A DNA stretch of 64,000 nucleotides from Batrachochytrium dendrobatidis JAM81 (GCF_000203795.2 NW_006281116.1:79195-143194); one strand, 5' to 3'; positions 11,001-22,772 are shown, counted from the stretch's first letter. Numbers and translations: made by a program. Notes: generated by a model not told the origin, from the letters alone.

Positions 11001-14000
11001 TGGTGCAGTGACGACAAGACGGAAGTACATGTTTTTAGGAGCATTAGTACTGCCAAGGTTGCTAGTGCAGTCGGGGTACCACCTGCAACATTACAGACTG
11101 GTTAGTACTGATCTATAGCTTAGTCTGCATATCTAATCAACAGTCAACTTACATGGCACGAGCAAGTTGAGGTCTGGTCATGGCATCGAGTGTTGGGATA
11201 AATGTCCACCAAGGATCGCTTAAAGAGTTGCACACATCACTGGTCTGTGTGTACCATGCTCTGTCATCAAAGCTAACATTGGTATCCCATCCCTGAGCAG
11301 GAGTATTACCAAGCATGACAAATTTGTTGCCAGTTGATCCGGTGAACGTGAATGGTTTGCCGTCAATGTAAACAGCGGCAAACAGACCAGAAGCACCACC
11401 GGTATCGTGTCCTGTAATGGAAATCAACCAAGGTCCGTCGCCATACACAACTTGATTATAGGTTTGAAGAGTTTTCCAGTTGGTCGAATTCTGAGGAACG
11501 GTGTACTGCACAGAGTTGATTTTCATTTCGTAGTAGTCATCAACTATTGCAAATAATCGACTGTTAGTATGTGTATTGGCACGATATAAACGTGGCAGTA
11601 ATACTTACCAACCATGGTAATGGTAATAACGTGGGTAGCAATTGGAGCAACTGCCGAGGTGGTAGTGGCAACCGCTGCTGGTGAAGTGGTCGAGACTTGA
11701 GCAGCTGGTATCGATGTCGGTGCAGTCTAATGTCGTGTACAATCAGTAATTAGTCAATATACCACGATCATTTAAATCTATACCACTCATAATGGTTCAG
11801 CAACTTACAGTTGGTGCAGTGACGACAAGACGGAAGTACATGTTTCTAGGGGTATAAGAATCACCAGGAGTGCTAGTGCAGTCGGGGTACCACCTGCAAC
11901 ATTATAGACTGGTTAGTACCGACCTATAGCTTAGTCTGCATATCTAATCAAAATAGTCAACTTACATGGCACGAGCAAGCTGAGGTCTGGTCATGGCATC
12001 GAGTGTTGAAATAAATGGCCATCCAATAACTACAGAGTTGCACGAATCACTGGTCTGTGTGTACCATGCTCTGTCATCAAAGTTAACATTGGTATCCCAT
12101 CCCTGAGCAGGAGTATTACCAATCATGACAAATTTGTTGCCAGCTGATCCGGTGAACGTGAATGGTTTGCCGTCAATGTAAACAGCGGCAAACAGACCAG
12201 AAGCACCGCCGGTATCGTGTCCTGTAATGGAAATCAACCAAGGTCCGTCACCATACACAACTTGATTATAGGTTTGAAGAGTTTTCCAGTTGGTCGAATT
12301 CTGAGGAACGGTGTACTGCACAGAGTTGATTTTCATTTCGTAGTAGTCATCAACTATTGCAAACAATCAAATGTTAGTATGTGTATTGGCACGATATAAA
12401 CGTGGCAGTAATACTTACCAACCATGGTAATGGTAATAACGTGGGTAGCAATTGGAGCAACTGCCGAGGTGGTAGTGGCAACCGCTGCTGGTGAAGTGGT
12501 AGTGGCAGCAGACACGTAAGCGGCAATGGTCGAGACTTGAGCAACTGGCATTGAGGTCGGTGCGGTCTAATGTCGTGTACAATCAGTAATTAGTCGATAT
12601 ACCACAATCATTTAAATCTATACCAATCATAATAGTTCAGCAACTTACAGTTGGTGCAGTGACGACAAGACGGAAGTACATGTTTTTAGGAGCATTAGTA
12701 CTGCCAAGGTTGCTAGTGCAGTCGGGGTACCACCTGCAACATTACAGACTGGTTAGTACTGATCTATAGCTTAGTCTGCATATCTAATCAACAGTCAACT
12801 TACATGGCACGAGCAAGTTGAGGTCTGGTCATGGCATCGAGTGTTGGGATAAATGTCCACCAAGGATCGCTTAAAGAGTTGCACACATCACTGGTCTGTG
12901 TGTACCATGCTCTGTCATCAAAGCTAACATTGGTATCCCATCCCTGAGCAGGAGTATTACCAAGCATGACAAATTTGTTGCCAGTTGATCCGGTGAACGT
13001 GAATGGTTTGCCGTCAATGTAAACAGCGGCAAACAGACCAGAAGCACCACCGGTATCGTGTCCTGTAATGGAAATCAACCAAGGTCCGTCGCCATACACA
13101 ACTTGATTATAGGTTTGAAGAGTTTTCCAGTTGGTCGAATTCTGAGGAACGGTGTACTGCACAGAGTTGATTTTCATTTCGTAGTAGTCATCAACTATTG
13201 CAAATAATCGACTGTTAGTATGTGTATTGGCACGATATAAACGTGGCAGTAATACTTACCAACCATGGTAATGGTAATAACGTGGGTAGCAATTGGAGCA
13301 ACTGCCGAGGTGGTAGTGGCAACCGCTGCTGGTGAAGTGGTAGTGGCAACCGCCGCTGCTGAAGTGGTCGAGACTTGAGCAACTGGTATCGATGTCGGTG
13401 CAGTCTAATGTCGTGTACAATCAGTAATTAGTCGATATACCACGATCATTTAAATCTATACCAATCATAATGGTTCAGCAACTTACAGTTGGTGCAGTGA
13501 CGACAAGACGGAAGTACATGTTTCTAGGGGTATAAGAATCACCAGGAGTGCTAGTGCAGTCGGGGTACCACCTGCAACATTACAGACTGGTTAGTACTGA
13601 TCTATAGCTTAGTCTGCATATCTAATCAAAATAGTCAACTTACATGGCACGAGCAAGTTGAGGTCTGGTCATGGCATCGAGTGTTGAAATAAATGGCCAT
13701 CCAATAACTACAGAGTTGCACGAATCACTGGTCTGTGTGTACCATGCTCTGTCATCAAAGTTAACATTGGTATCCCATCCCTGAGCAGGAGTATTACCAA
13801 TCATGACAAATTTGTTGCCAGTTGATCCGGTGAACGTGAATGGTTTGCCGTCAATGTAAACAGCGGCAAACAGACCAGAAGCACCACCGGTATCGTGTCC
13901 TGTAATGGAAATCAACCAAGGTCCGTCGCCATACACAACTTGATTATAGGTTCGGAGAGTTTTCCAGTTGGTTTCGTTTTGAGGAACGGTGTACTGCACA

Positions 14001-15094
14001 GAGTTGATTTTCATCTCGTAGTAGTCATCAACTATTGCAAATAATCGACTGTTAGTATGTGCATTGGCACGATATAAACGTGGCAGTGATACTTACCAAC
14101 CGCGGTAATGGTAATAACGTGGGTAGCAATTGGAGCAACTGCCGAGGTGGTAGTGACAACCGCTGCTGGTGAAGTGGTAGTGGCAGCAGACGCGTAAGCG
14201 GCAATGGTCGAAACCTGATTGGTATATCCGTAAGTTGGGGCAGTCTAAAGAGTAAATATACATTGTTAGCAGTCTTCATGACTTATTTTATCATGGCATC
14301 AAAACAATTTAATGTAGACGGACTTACAGGTGGGGGAGTCACAAGCAAACGGAAGTACATGTTTTTAGGGTTTGCAACTGTGCCCGTGTTTCTGCAGTCA
14401 GGATACCACCTACACGGTTTAATGGATTACATTTGCGTCAAAATGTAAGTAAAATTTATAAGAGAATTTACAACATGACGCGAATTCGTAGTATATATTT
14501 ACAACTTACATAGAACGGGCTACTTGTCCTTTGGTTTGTTGATCAAGAGAAGGGAGCATAGAGCTCCACATGTTGGTTATTGGGCAGTTATCAGTGGTTT
14601 GAGTAAACCACTGCGAGTCGTCATAGTTGATATTGGTGTTCCAGTTGGTAGAGGGCGTATTGGGACTCATGACGAATTTGTTATTAGCTGTGGCGGTTGT
14701 GGAATAAGGAGATCCATCCAAGAAAACGCTTGCAAATAAACCAGCAATGGTTCCGTAATCATTGGCGTGAACTGCAATCAGCCATGGGCCGTCGCCAGTA
14801 ACATTTTTAGTGTAGGTTTTGATCGTATACCAGCTCGAATCAGAGTAAGACACACTGTAGTCAGTTCCATCAAAAGTAAGAGAGTAGCTGTCGTCAACTG
14901 TAAAATGTAATTAAAATAAAATGTTTGATTAAATGTGTTGCAGTGCATGTAATCAATGATCCAAATGGACTGCAATACTATTTACCATCCATGGTAATGC
15001 TGATAGTATGAGGGGTGTTTGGTGCAGCAATAGCGCTGAGACCAAAGCTTGCAAAAAGGATGGCTTTCCATCCGATACTTTTCGCAAACAACAT
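8099..15094 (-). CDS. Giant secreted tandem-repeat protein with eight lectin-like modules
   Basis: One gene of 25 exons, all joined in frame, predicting 1715 aa. Exon S (15094-14986) encodes a signal peptide (MLFAKSIGWKAILFASFGLS...AIAAP). Then come repeated cassettes D-W-L. D exons: 14897-14510, 14031-13644, 13194-12804, 12353-11966, 11543-11153, 10705-10315, 9841-9454, 8981-8591. W exons: 14409-14328, 13571-13487, 12733-12649, 11893-11809, 11082-10998, 10244-10160, 9355-9274, 8520-8436. L exons: 14244-14097, 13404-13260, 12566-12419, 11726-11609, 10915-10771, 10077-9930, 9191-9047. Last exon 8350-8099. D+W form a ~155-residue domain (GDGPWLISITGHD, GLFAAVYIDG, NKFVM, DDRAWYTQT, MWYPDC, MYFRLVVT) resembling a beta-sandwich, galactose-binding-like fold; L is an Ala/Thr-rich stalk. 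No membrane span or GPI signal is evident. The carbohydrate-binding or adhesive role is inferred; I know no named family. Confidence 0.85.
8436..14897 (-). repeat. Tandem array of eight ~840 bp three-exon units
   Basis: D-exon starts are spaced 810-866 bp apart (8981, 9841, 10705, 11543, 12353, 13194, 14031, 14897). Units 2-6 and 8 are type A (MKINSVQYTVPQN...); units 1 and 7 are type B (SYSDSSWYTIKTY...). Introns inside units are almost as similar as exons. Linker exon L4 (11726-11609) is about 30 bp shorter than the others, by loss of one Ala/Thr-coding minisatellite step. Confidence 0.9.
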
Positions 15095-15871
15095 TTCGAT
15101 AGCAATAACGTAAAGGATCCGAGGGGATATAAACACGATATTTAAGCTATACGAATACTAAATAAGAGAGTGGGTCCAATTATGAGGCGATGAATATGGA
15201 GAAAATTAGCAAATCGTGAGTGGATGCAAAATAAACCGTGAATATGAAACGAATTAAAAGAGATATGGATGGGTCCAATTATGAGGCGTGTGGATATAAA
15301 GCACATTTTGGGTGGATTCAATTATGAGGCGTGTGGATATGGGCGCTTGTAGTTTTTTTGAATCATTCACGACTATCAACAGTGGGAAAGAATGAAGATA
15401 CGAATAAAAAATTGCCAGCAACCATCGCCATCAATGTGCATCATGTGCACGAGAAAGTATCGCACGAATTTCATCCAACCACTTTTGTGTGTGGTCGGAT
15501 TTGTTTTTGTTGCTTCTGTAATTCACTACCAAATACAGTGTTTTTCTGAAGCCTAGATTGTATAAAGCTTTTATTTTTGATGGCGATGCAAGCTTGCAAT
15601 CCACAATGTAAGCCTGTAATTCCCAAAATCCCTTGCTCAAGCTTCAAAAGGATACTGAGTTTGGTAGTGAATTGCAGAAGCAACAACGAAACTTGACCAC
15701 ACACGAAAGCGATTGAATCGGATTTGAATGATTAAAACACGATTCACAGCCATGGCGATGGTTTCAAACAGTTTTTCATTTCCTCTGTTCTCATCCTTTT
15801 GTCATAGCCATGAGTGGTTTAAAATTGTTCATTCATGAAGCTGACTATTTTTATACTTTGACTCTTGTATT
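15095..15871. other. Divergent intergenic region between the secreted repeat gene and Ku70
   Basis: About 780 bp separating two divergently transcribed genes. Apart from the three direct repeats at 15171-15340 I see only short, unconvincing open frames (15331-15549 +, 15431-15704 -). It presumably holds both promoters. Confidence 0.55.
15171..15340. repeat. Three direct repeats upstream of the secreted repeat gene
   Basis: The motif GGGTCCAATTATGAGGCG occurs at ~15172 and ~15271, and with two changes (GGATTCAATTATGAGGCG) at ~15312. The second and third copies extend into TGTGGATAT. They lie 80-245 bp upstream of the start codon at 15094, so they could be regulatory or the remains of a local duplication. 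Confidence 0.6.
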
Positions 15872-18800
15872 ATGGCGACTGGCAGTCCTTCAGATAGAGT
15901 AATGCATGCTAGATTGTAGTGTATTGCAGAATGCCAATCCTTTTTTTGAGTTGGTTGTATAACACTTTCATTCTAATCGAACTTGCTTTATAGTCACTGA
16001 CAGCAACCACGTCTATACCAAACTGGCGGGTATTGCCATATGAATCGGACGATGATGACACTAACGAGTATTTTTCAGGATTAGGAGAAACCAAAGTAAA
16101 TATTAATACTGCATCAGATGTCATGATTCAAGAACCATCTGTTAGATTTTACTGGATGCTGATTCACCACTCCTCTCAATACTACTCTTGAATGCTATAA
16201 GGAGAGATTACAAGACAAATATTGCGACTTATTTCTAGTCGATGCAGCATTCCAAATGCATCAAGTGCCCGACGGCCAATCGATCTCTCCATTCAATACT
16301 GCATTATCTAGCATTGCTGCCTATCTTCAAACCAAGGTTTTTGAAAGCAATTCAGATACCATTGGCTTGGTCTTTTACGGAACTGTGAGTATAAGCTTGT
16401 TGTCAGAGCAATAGAGTACCGTTAAAATAACACATCAAACTACTGATTGGTTTTTCAAAATACAATCCTTGTATTTATATTCAAGAATACAACGCAGAAT
16501 GCCATGCACGCAAAATCAATATATGTCAAGTATGATTTAGATCTCCCTGATATCAATCGAATTCTCGAGTTAAAACATATGGCCAAAGGTACCAGTTTGT
16601 CAAGTAAATGTGCATAACGCATTTTATTATTGCAGTCATCTAAAAACAGTGTAGATTCTTCTGTGTTTGAAAGTCAGATCGGATCTGCTACTGACCCATA
16701 TAATTACAGTGATGTATATTGGGTTGCCTTGTCTATATTTTCAAAAAGGTGTTGTGTTGATATAATCAACTGTAGCCATTCATAGATTAGTGCACTAACT
16801 CAAATATACATTTTTCGACTATAGTGCACCTCGACTGGCACGAAAACGCATCTTTGTCATTACAAACCAAGATCTGCCAACCAGCACTGATGCACTATCA
16901 CTGGCAGCCACTCGTTCGCGTATTTCGGTAATTTAAAGTTTTGTTTTTACATTTAACTAATATTTGTTAGAATTGGCTTAGGAAGCTGGTGATACAAATG
17001 GATAGTTAACTTTCGGTCATTTCCCAAAACAGGAGCTGGAGAGCATGTATATATCGGTGGAGCTGTTTGCAATTGACAAATCAGATACAGATTTTTTTGC
17101 GCTGAATCTGTTTTACAACCAAATTCCCGAGTTTTGGCTGGGAGATGATGTTGATCTGACTACTATTCCTTCAAGTGACAACTTTTCGGAACTTTGTAAT
17201 CGCATTCTGCTTAAAAAATTTAAACAAAGTATTGTGTTTCGAGTTCCATTTACGCTTCCAGGAGGATTTAGAATCGGTGTAAAGGGGTGAGAATATCTAT
17301 TTCATGTTGAATTGTATGCCAAGTTTGATTTTATTGATATGTATATTTTGGATTTGTGAAATTACAGAACATATCTTGTAAAGGCTAAGAACGGTCAATC
17401 AGTTAAACATCTCGAGCACTCTACAATGAAACAAGTAGATTTTCAGTCTATATTAACGTGCATGGTAAGCATGAGACATTATGATATACAACGTATTGAT
17501 CATTTCTGAAATATGTTTGATAAATATATATCAGACTACGGGGCAGTTGATGATTCCTGATGATCTCAAGCTATGCTATTCATTTGAAACCGAAAAAGTG
17601 AGTCATTCAACTTGCATGTGATTGCTTGTTGGAATATATGTATATATACTTGTTTTATGTATTGACAATATGTAATTTAGGTTGTGTTTACAAATGAAGA
17701 AAAGTGCAATATTAAATCATTTGGAGAGCCGCAACTAGTTTTGGTTGGATTTATGGATGTTTCGGATTTAAAGGCCAAGCACAATCTTCAAGCCTCGGTG
17801 TTTATTACTCCAGATGAAAAGGTAGTTTTTGTATTGTTATGCAACTCAAACCATTTTTTATACTCGACACAATCTATTCAATTTTAATATTATTTCAACT
17901 GGTTCAATTCATAGCAATACTCTGGAAGTTCTTCATTGTTTTCTCATCTACTAAAACAAATGTCGAATCGAAACAAATTGGCAATATGCAAGCTTATTGC
18001 TCGCGTGAATTCTGTACCACGCATGATTGCACTTTTACCACAAATACAGGGTGTTGGTTTTTTTGGTAAAGAGCTACTATCGGGATTTCATGGTATTTAT
18101 CTTCCGTTTGGTGATGATTTGAGAGTGCGCAAGTATGCTCCCAGGTTTGTCCCACCCGAACTTGTGGATGCTGCAAGTGAATTGTTGAATCATGCTTCCA
18201 ATGCTACTATAGACTTTTCTCTCTTTAACAATCCTGGTAAGATATCTATTGAGTTTGGTTTATTTGAGTTGGTATTTTAAAAATAAACTTGTTTATGATT
18301 ATCAGTTCTAACTTTGACTACAGTGATTGATCGCCATAATGCTTATGTCGAAGCTTTGGCACTTGGGCAAGATTGTCCTCGTGAAACTCTTGACGCTACC
18401 ATGCCAGATGAGCAAGAGATTCATGATACATATGGTGACTTTATTCAAAATTTTAAATCTGTAAGTTTAGCTGCAGTAATAGTTTTTGCATGAGAATTAA
18501 ATATATATCGCCATATTGACAAACCATATAATTACACTTTAGGTTTGCCAGGTATATAACTCGCAATGCAATGACAATGAGCCGACAACGGGGATTGACA
18601 TTGCGAAACGAACAGTAAGTTGAATGGACTTTATCATTTGGATTTGTATACTAAATGCCATTTTGATACTGTCGTATTCACGTAAAATGGGATTTGTATT
18701 TATTTTACTTTTATCTTGCTTGAGAATAGTCAATATTTAAATATTCATTGTTTTATATTATAAATTGACTTTAACTGTCATTCTTGATCCTTGTTCCAAA

Positions 18801-19598
18801 CACTATCCATCACACAATCTATAGTTTGAACTGGAATTACTCCTTTGTTCATATTTGGCATAGCCATGCATTCTACAATCAACACGTTTTGAACCATATC
18901 CATTGTAATCTGGTGATTGACTTTACTGTTTTGATGCATCACTACAACTCTACACTCATTATTGTTGTATTGTGAATCTGATACATTCGCGTTCGAGTTC
19001 AAAAAACAAGATTGCATGTTTGAGTAATGCGACAGTTGTTTGCATGCCAATCGCACAATGTTTGATTTGTACAAAAAGAGATTGAGCAAGTGTCAGAAAT
19101 GTGGTGTTTACTGAAACTGTAATGTTCATGTTTATGTAGTTGTTCTATGCAAGGATGAGCAGAACACAGTGTTATCTAGTCAACACATCAATTGTTTATG
19201 AAACTGTTTATTATACTTTAATATCCTTGACTAGTGTCCCATTTACGTGAATACGGCTGTAGATTGGTGATCATACTTTTGTGTTCTAACGTGTACTATA
19301 TTGTCATGACTAAGGTGACAAGTACAGGTAGTAAGCAAGCAAAACGTTCCAAACTAGCTTCAAAGCCTATGGACGTTCAAAACGTTGAAATATTGGCATC
19401 ACAGGGAAAGGTATACTTGACGGTTGTATGATTGCGTGTCTATCTTGATAGTTTTTACTAAAAAATATTATTCTCTAGTTGTCTACACTTAGTGTACTAC
19501 AGCTTAATCAATTCTTGACAACTGTAAAATGGGATATAACTAGCAATCGGAAGGCGGATTTGATAAGTCAAGTCATGACATATCTGCAGTCCATATAA
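15872..19598 (+). CDS. KU70: Ku70, DNA-end binding subunit of NHEJ
   Basis: Ku70 (XRCC6 family) pairs with Ku80 to bind DNA double-strand ends. Predicted exons include 15872-15898, 15994-16095 (acidic N-terminus ESDDDDTNEY), 16202-16384 (vWA start DLFLVDAAFQM, GLVFYGT), 16486-~16588, ~16637-16747, 16835-16927, ~17035-17286, 17368-17464, 17535-17597, 17681-17821, 17915-18236, 18324-18460, 18543-18614, 19315-19410 and 19479-19598. The beta-barrel block (GFHGIYLPFGDD, RKYAPRFVPPELVDAA) and C-terminal SAP domain (LSVLQLNQFLTTV...ISQVMTYLQ) are clear. Exon limits near 16590-16640 and 16928-17040 are unresolved. Intron 18615-19314 is unusually long because it holds a TIR element. A second, inverted copy begins ~40 bp past the stop codon. 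Confidence 0.88.
18667..19261 (-). mobile_element. TIR element copy 2, inside the Ku70 intron
   Basis: About 595 bp, flanked by TA, with terminal inverted repeats of the form (C)TGTCGTATTCACGTAAAATGGGA and its complement at the right end (TCCCATTTACGTGAATACGGCTG). It lies in inverse orientation to copies 3 and 4. Its interior encodes on the minus strand the same 103-codon open frame (TTG start) as copy 3, with no amino-acid difference, which points to very recent transposition or gene conversion. No transposase motif. Confidence 0.75.
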
Positions 19599-19637
19599 TG
19601 TGCATCACTTTATCTAAAGGGTTTTTAGTTGTCACTG

Positions 19638-20208
19638 CAACACTAGTCAATGATATTAAAGTATAATAAACAGTTTCATAAACAATTGATGTGTTGACTA
19701 GATAACACTGTGTTCTGCTCATCCTTGCATAGAACAACTACATAAACATGAACATTACAGTTTCAGTAAACACCACATTTCTGACACTTGCTCAATCTCT
19801 TTTTGTACAAATCAAACATTGTGCGATTGGCATGCAAACAACTGTCGCATTACTCAAACATGCAATCTTGTTTTTTGAACTCGAACGCGAATGTATCAGA
19901 TTCACAATACAACAATAATGAGTGTAGAGTTGTAGTGATGCATCAAAACAGTAAAGTCAATCACCAGATTACAATGGATATGGTTCAAAACGTGTTGATT
20001 GTAGAATGCATGGCTATGCCAAATATGAACAAAGGAGTAATTCCAGTTCAAACTATAGATTGTGTGATGGATAGTGTTTGGAACAAGGATCAAGAATGAC
20101 AGTTAAAGTCAATTTGTAATATAAAACAATGAATATTTAAATATTGACTATTCTCAAGCAAGATAAAAGTAAAATAAATACAAATCCCATTTTACGTGAA
20201 TGAGTGTA
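19638..20208 (+). mobile_element. TIR element copy 3, downstream of Ku70
   Basis: About 570 bp, a near-identical inverted partner of copy 2. The left terminal repeat is missing or replaced (the homology starts at CACTAGTCAATGATATT) and the right end is damaged (TTTACGTGAATGAGTGTA instead of ...GAATACGGCTGTA). It fills most of the Ku70-dioxygenase gap (19599-20323). Confidence 0.7.
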
Positions 20209-20323
20209 TCAAATAAAGACGAACACTTCAAGACAATAAGCCACAAAACGAACATCATGAGTTTATCTGTCAAGTTGTTTATTTTGAAATTTCTTGTTTA
20301 GAATTCTGGATCGGCTTTTACGC

Positions 20324-21974
20324 ATGAATATTATTGTGTGCAGACAGCAGTCTTGTTTATGGAATGGTGTTGCTGTGAAGAATAGTCTGGTCAAGAGACT
20401 ATTGTCTACTAGCAATGCTATTTCAAAAGGAATCAACATTGCAACAGCATATCCATTCAAGCCAGCTGCCCTTGATCATTATCAACCTCGTCCTTATGCG
20501 CGACTGGACAGGATATCATCAGTACAACGATTTCAAGTTCGAGGAATAGAAACAGATGTGGCCGGCTGGTCTTCTATGCATCTACCACAAGTCAACATGG
20601 TTATATCGGAAACAGGAGAAGATGGTGTTGCTTTGTATTGGGGACGACCAGGATACGAACCTAGGTCTCCAGCCAATATCAAACCAGACGATGGTGGTAG
20701 ATTCCATTATGCTTGGCTACGTGACAACTGTCAGTGTCCATCTTGCATCTTGGAGAGCAATGGCCAAAAACTGCACTCGTCTGCCAGTGTATCTTCCACT
20801 GTCAAGCCTGTTTCCATATCTGTGGTCAATACTAATTTGGTCATTGAATGGCCAGCTGACAGCTTGTGTCAATCAAACGGTGTTCCAGTAAAGTCAGAAC
20901 CTCATAAAAGCGAGTTTAGCATTGAATGGTTGCAGAGCAACAACTATAATCAACAGCCACGATCTCCATCAACAATTCGCTCAATTCGATGGGATGGTGC
21001 ATATCTGAAAGCATGCACTCATCGAGTATCGTATGATGAGTTTTTTAATCACTATAGTGGCCTCAGAAGTGTCATACAGCAGCTACACGACTTTGGGATC
21101 TGCTTCCTTACAGATGTACCCACGGACGATAAGCGAGTGGAGCATCTAGCCAAGCGTATGGGATGTATTCAAGAAACCTTTTATGGAACAAGCTGGGATG
21201 TACGCAATGAGCCTGATGCCAGTAATATTGCGTATACATCGCTGTACCTCGGACTTCACATGGATCTGATGTAAGTATATTTCCTGCTAGCTTATAATCA
21301 TTTCAAGTTTTTCTCGTTAGATTTCATTCGAGTCGAACCAACATTCAGATTGCCAAATTCGACACGATTCAAATTACAATACAAGCTTGGGGATTTATAG
21401 CATTCATCAAATGACTACTTTGATCTAAATATACAAATTCTGACAACCTTTTGTTTATAGGTACTATGAGTCTCCGCCAGGACTACAGCTTCTTCATTGT
21501 CTTCAAAACAATGCCACTGGGGGTGAATCTACTTTTGTTGACTCTCATATAGCTGTAGAATTGCTCAAGCGAGAGTATCCAGATCACTACAAGACTCTCA
21601 CAAAAGTGCCCATCATGTTCAAGTATCAGAAAGATCTGCACCACATGCAGTATCGTCACCCAACAATACTGGAAAACGATCAAGATCTTGGCCTGCAAGT
21701 ATACTATGCACCTCAATTTCAAGGACCATTGGATGCCACACCAGACTTAGTCTTGCCCTTTTACGAGGCATTCAGTGTGTTTGAAAGTATTTTGAATCGA
21801 AAAGAGTTGCTGTATACTACTTTGTTGCGGCCTGGGGACTGTGCCATTTTTTCAAACCGTCGTATTTTGCATGGAAGACAGTCGTTTGACCCACAGTCTG
21901 GTGTTCGACACCTTAAAGGAACATACATTAGTTGGGATGATTTCAAAGATTTGGTTCGAATTCATCTCATTTAA
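20324..21974 (+). CDS. Gamma-butyrobetaine / trimethyllysine dioxygenase (carnitine biosynthesis)
   Basis: Fe(II)/2-oxoglutarate dioxygenase of the BBOX1/TMLHE family. Two exons (20324-21270, 21461-21974) give 486 aa. The N-terminal DUF971-type zinc module has HYAWLRDNCQCPSC. The catalytic part shows FYGTSWDVRNEPDASNIAYT, the HxD metal pair (LHMDLM), LLHCLQNNATGG, and the C-terminal iron/2OG region RRILHGRQSF followed by RHLKGTYISWDD. The first ~60 residues are Arg/Ser-rich with few acids, suggesting mitochondrial import. Reading to gamma-butyrobetaine rather than trimethyllysine as substrate is a guess. It is bracketed by two same-orientation TIR elements. Confidence 0.88.
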
Positions 21975-22011
21975 TAAACTCGTTTTTTTAGAATAACTTA
22001 TTTTACCAATC

Positions 22012-22606
22012 TACAGCCGTATTCACGTAAATGGGACACTAGTCAAGGATATTAAAGTATAATAAACAGTTTCATGAATAATTGATGTGTTGACTAGATA
22101 ACACTGTGTTCTGCTCATCCTTGCATAGAACAACTACATAAACATGAACATTACAGTTTCAGTAAACACCACATTTCTGACACTTGCTCAATCTCTTTTT
22201 GTACAAATCAAACATTGTGCGATTGGCATGCAAACAACTGTCGCATTACTCAAACATGCAATCTTGTTTTTTGAACTCGAACGCGAATGTATCAGATTCA
22301 CAATACAACAATAATGAGTGTAGAGTTGTAGTGATACATCAAAACAGTAAAGTCAATCACCAGATTACAATGGATATGGTTCAAAACGTGTTGATTGTAG
22401 AATACATGGCTATACCAAATATGGACAAAGGAGTAATTCCAGTTCAAACTATAGATTGTGTGATGGATAGTGTTTGGAACAAGGATCAAGAATGACAGTT
22501 AAAGTCAATTTGTAATATAAAACAATGAATATTTAAATATTGACTATTCTCAAGCAAGATAAAAGTAAAATAAATACAAATCCCATTTTACGTGAATACA
22601 ACTGTA
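22012..22606 (+). mobile_element. TIR element copy 4, downstream of the dioxygenase gene
   Basis: About 595 bp, TA-flanked, the best-preserved copy: left end CAGCCGTATTCACGTAAA, right end TTTTACGTGAATACAACTG. Internal sequence differs from copies 2 and 3 at only a handful of sites (four amino-acid changes in the 103-codon frame). It starts ~38 bp after the dioxygenase stop codon, so it probably lies in or next to its 3' UTR. Confidence 0.75.
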
Positions 22607-22772
22607 AAACTATTTTTTATCGAAATATATCTGACCAAAGTTATAATTGTAAGCCAAAAAGGCATTTATTGAAGTATATAAAAAAAGAAATGTTTGGATA
22701 ATATAATGGGTAGATGGAGGTTGACATGATTACCAACACATATCTAGACAATGATCCAATGTTTAATGACAA

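Noticed and set aside
8436..14897. Regularly spaced array as a possible CRISPR or satellite
   Set aside because: The ~840 bp units hold spliced coding exons with conserved frames and domain structure; this is a tandem-repeat protein gene.
15331..15704. Short open frames between the secreted repeat gene and Ku70
   Set aside because: Overlapping frames on both strands, no domains, no splice continuity.
19788..20099. 103-codon open frame in TIR element copies (also 18778-19089 and 22184-22495)
   Set aside because: It begins with TTG, has no recognisable domain, and its identity among copies is explained by recent element spread; the antisense frame is open too. I treat it as non-coding interior.
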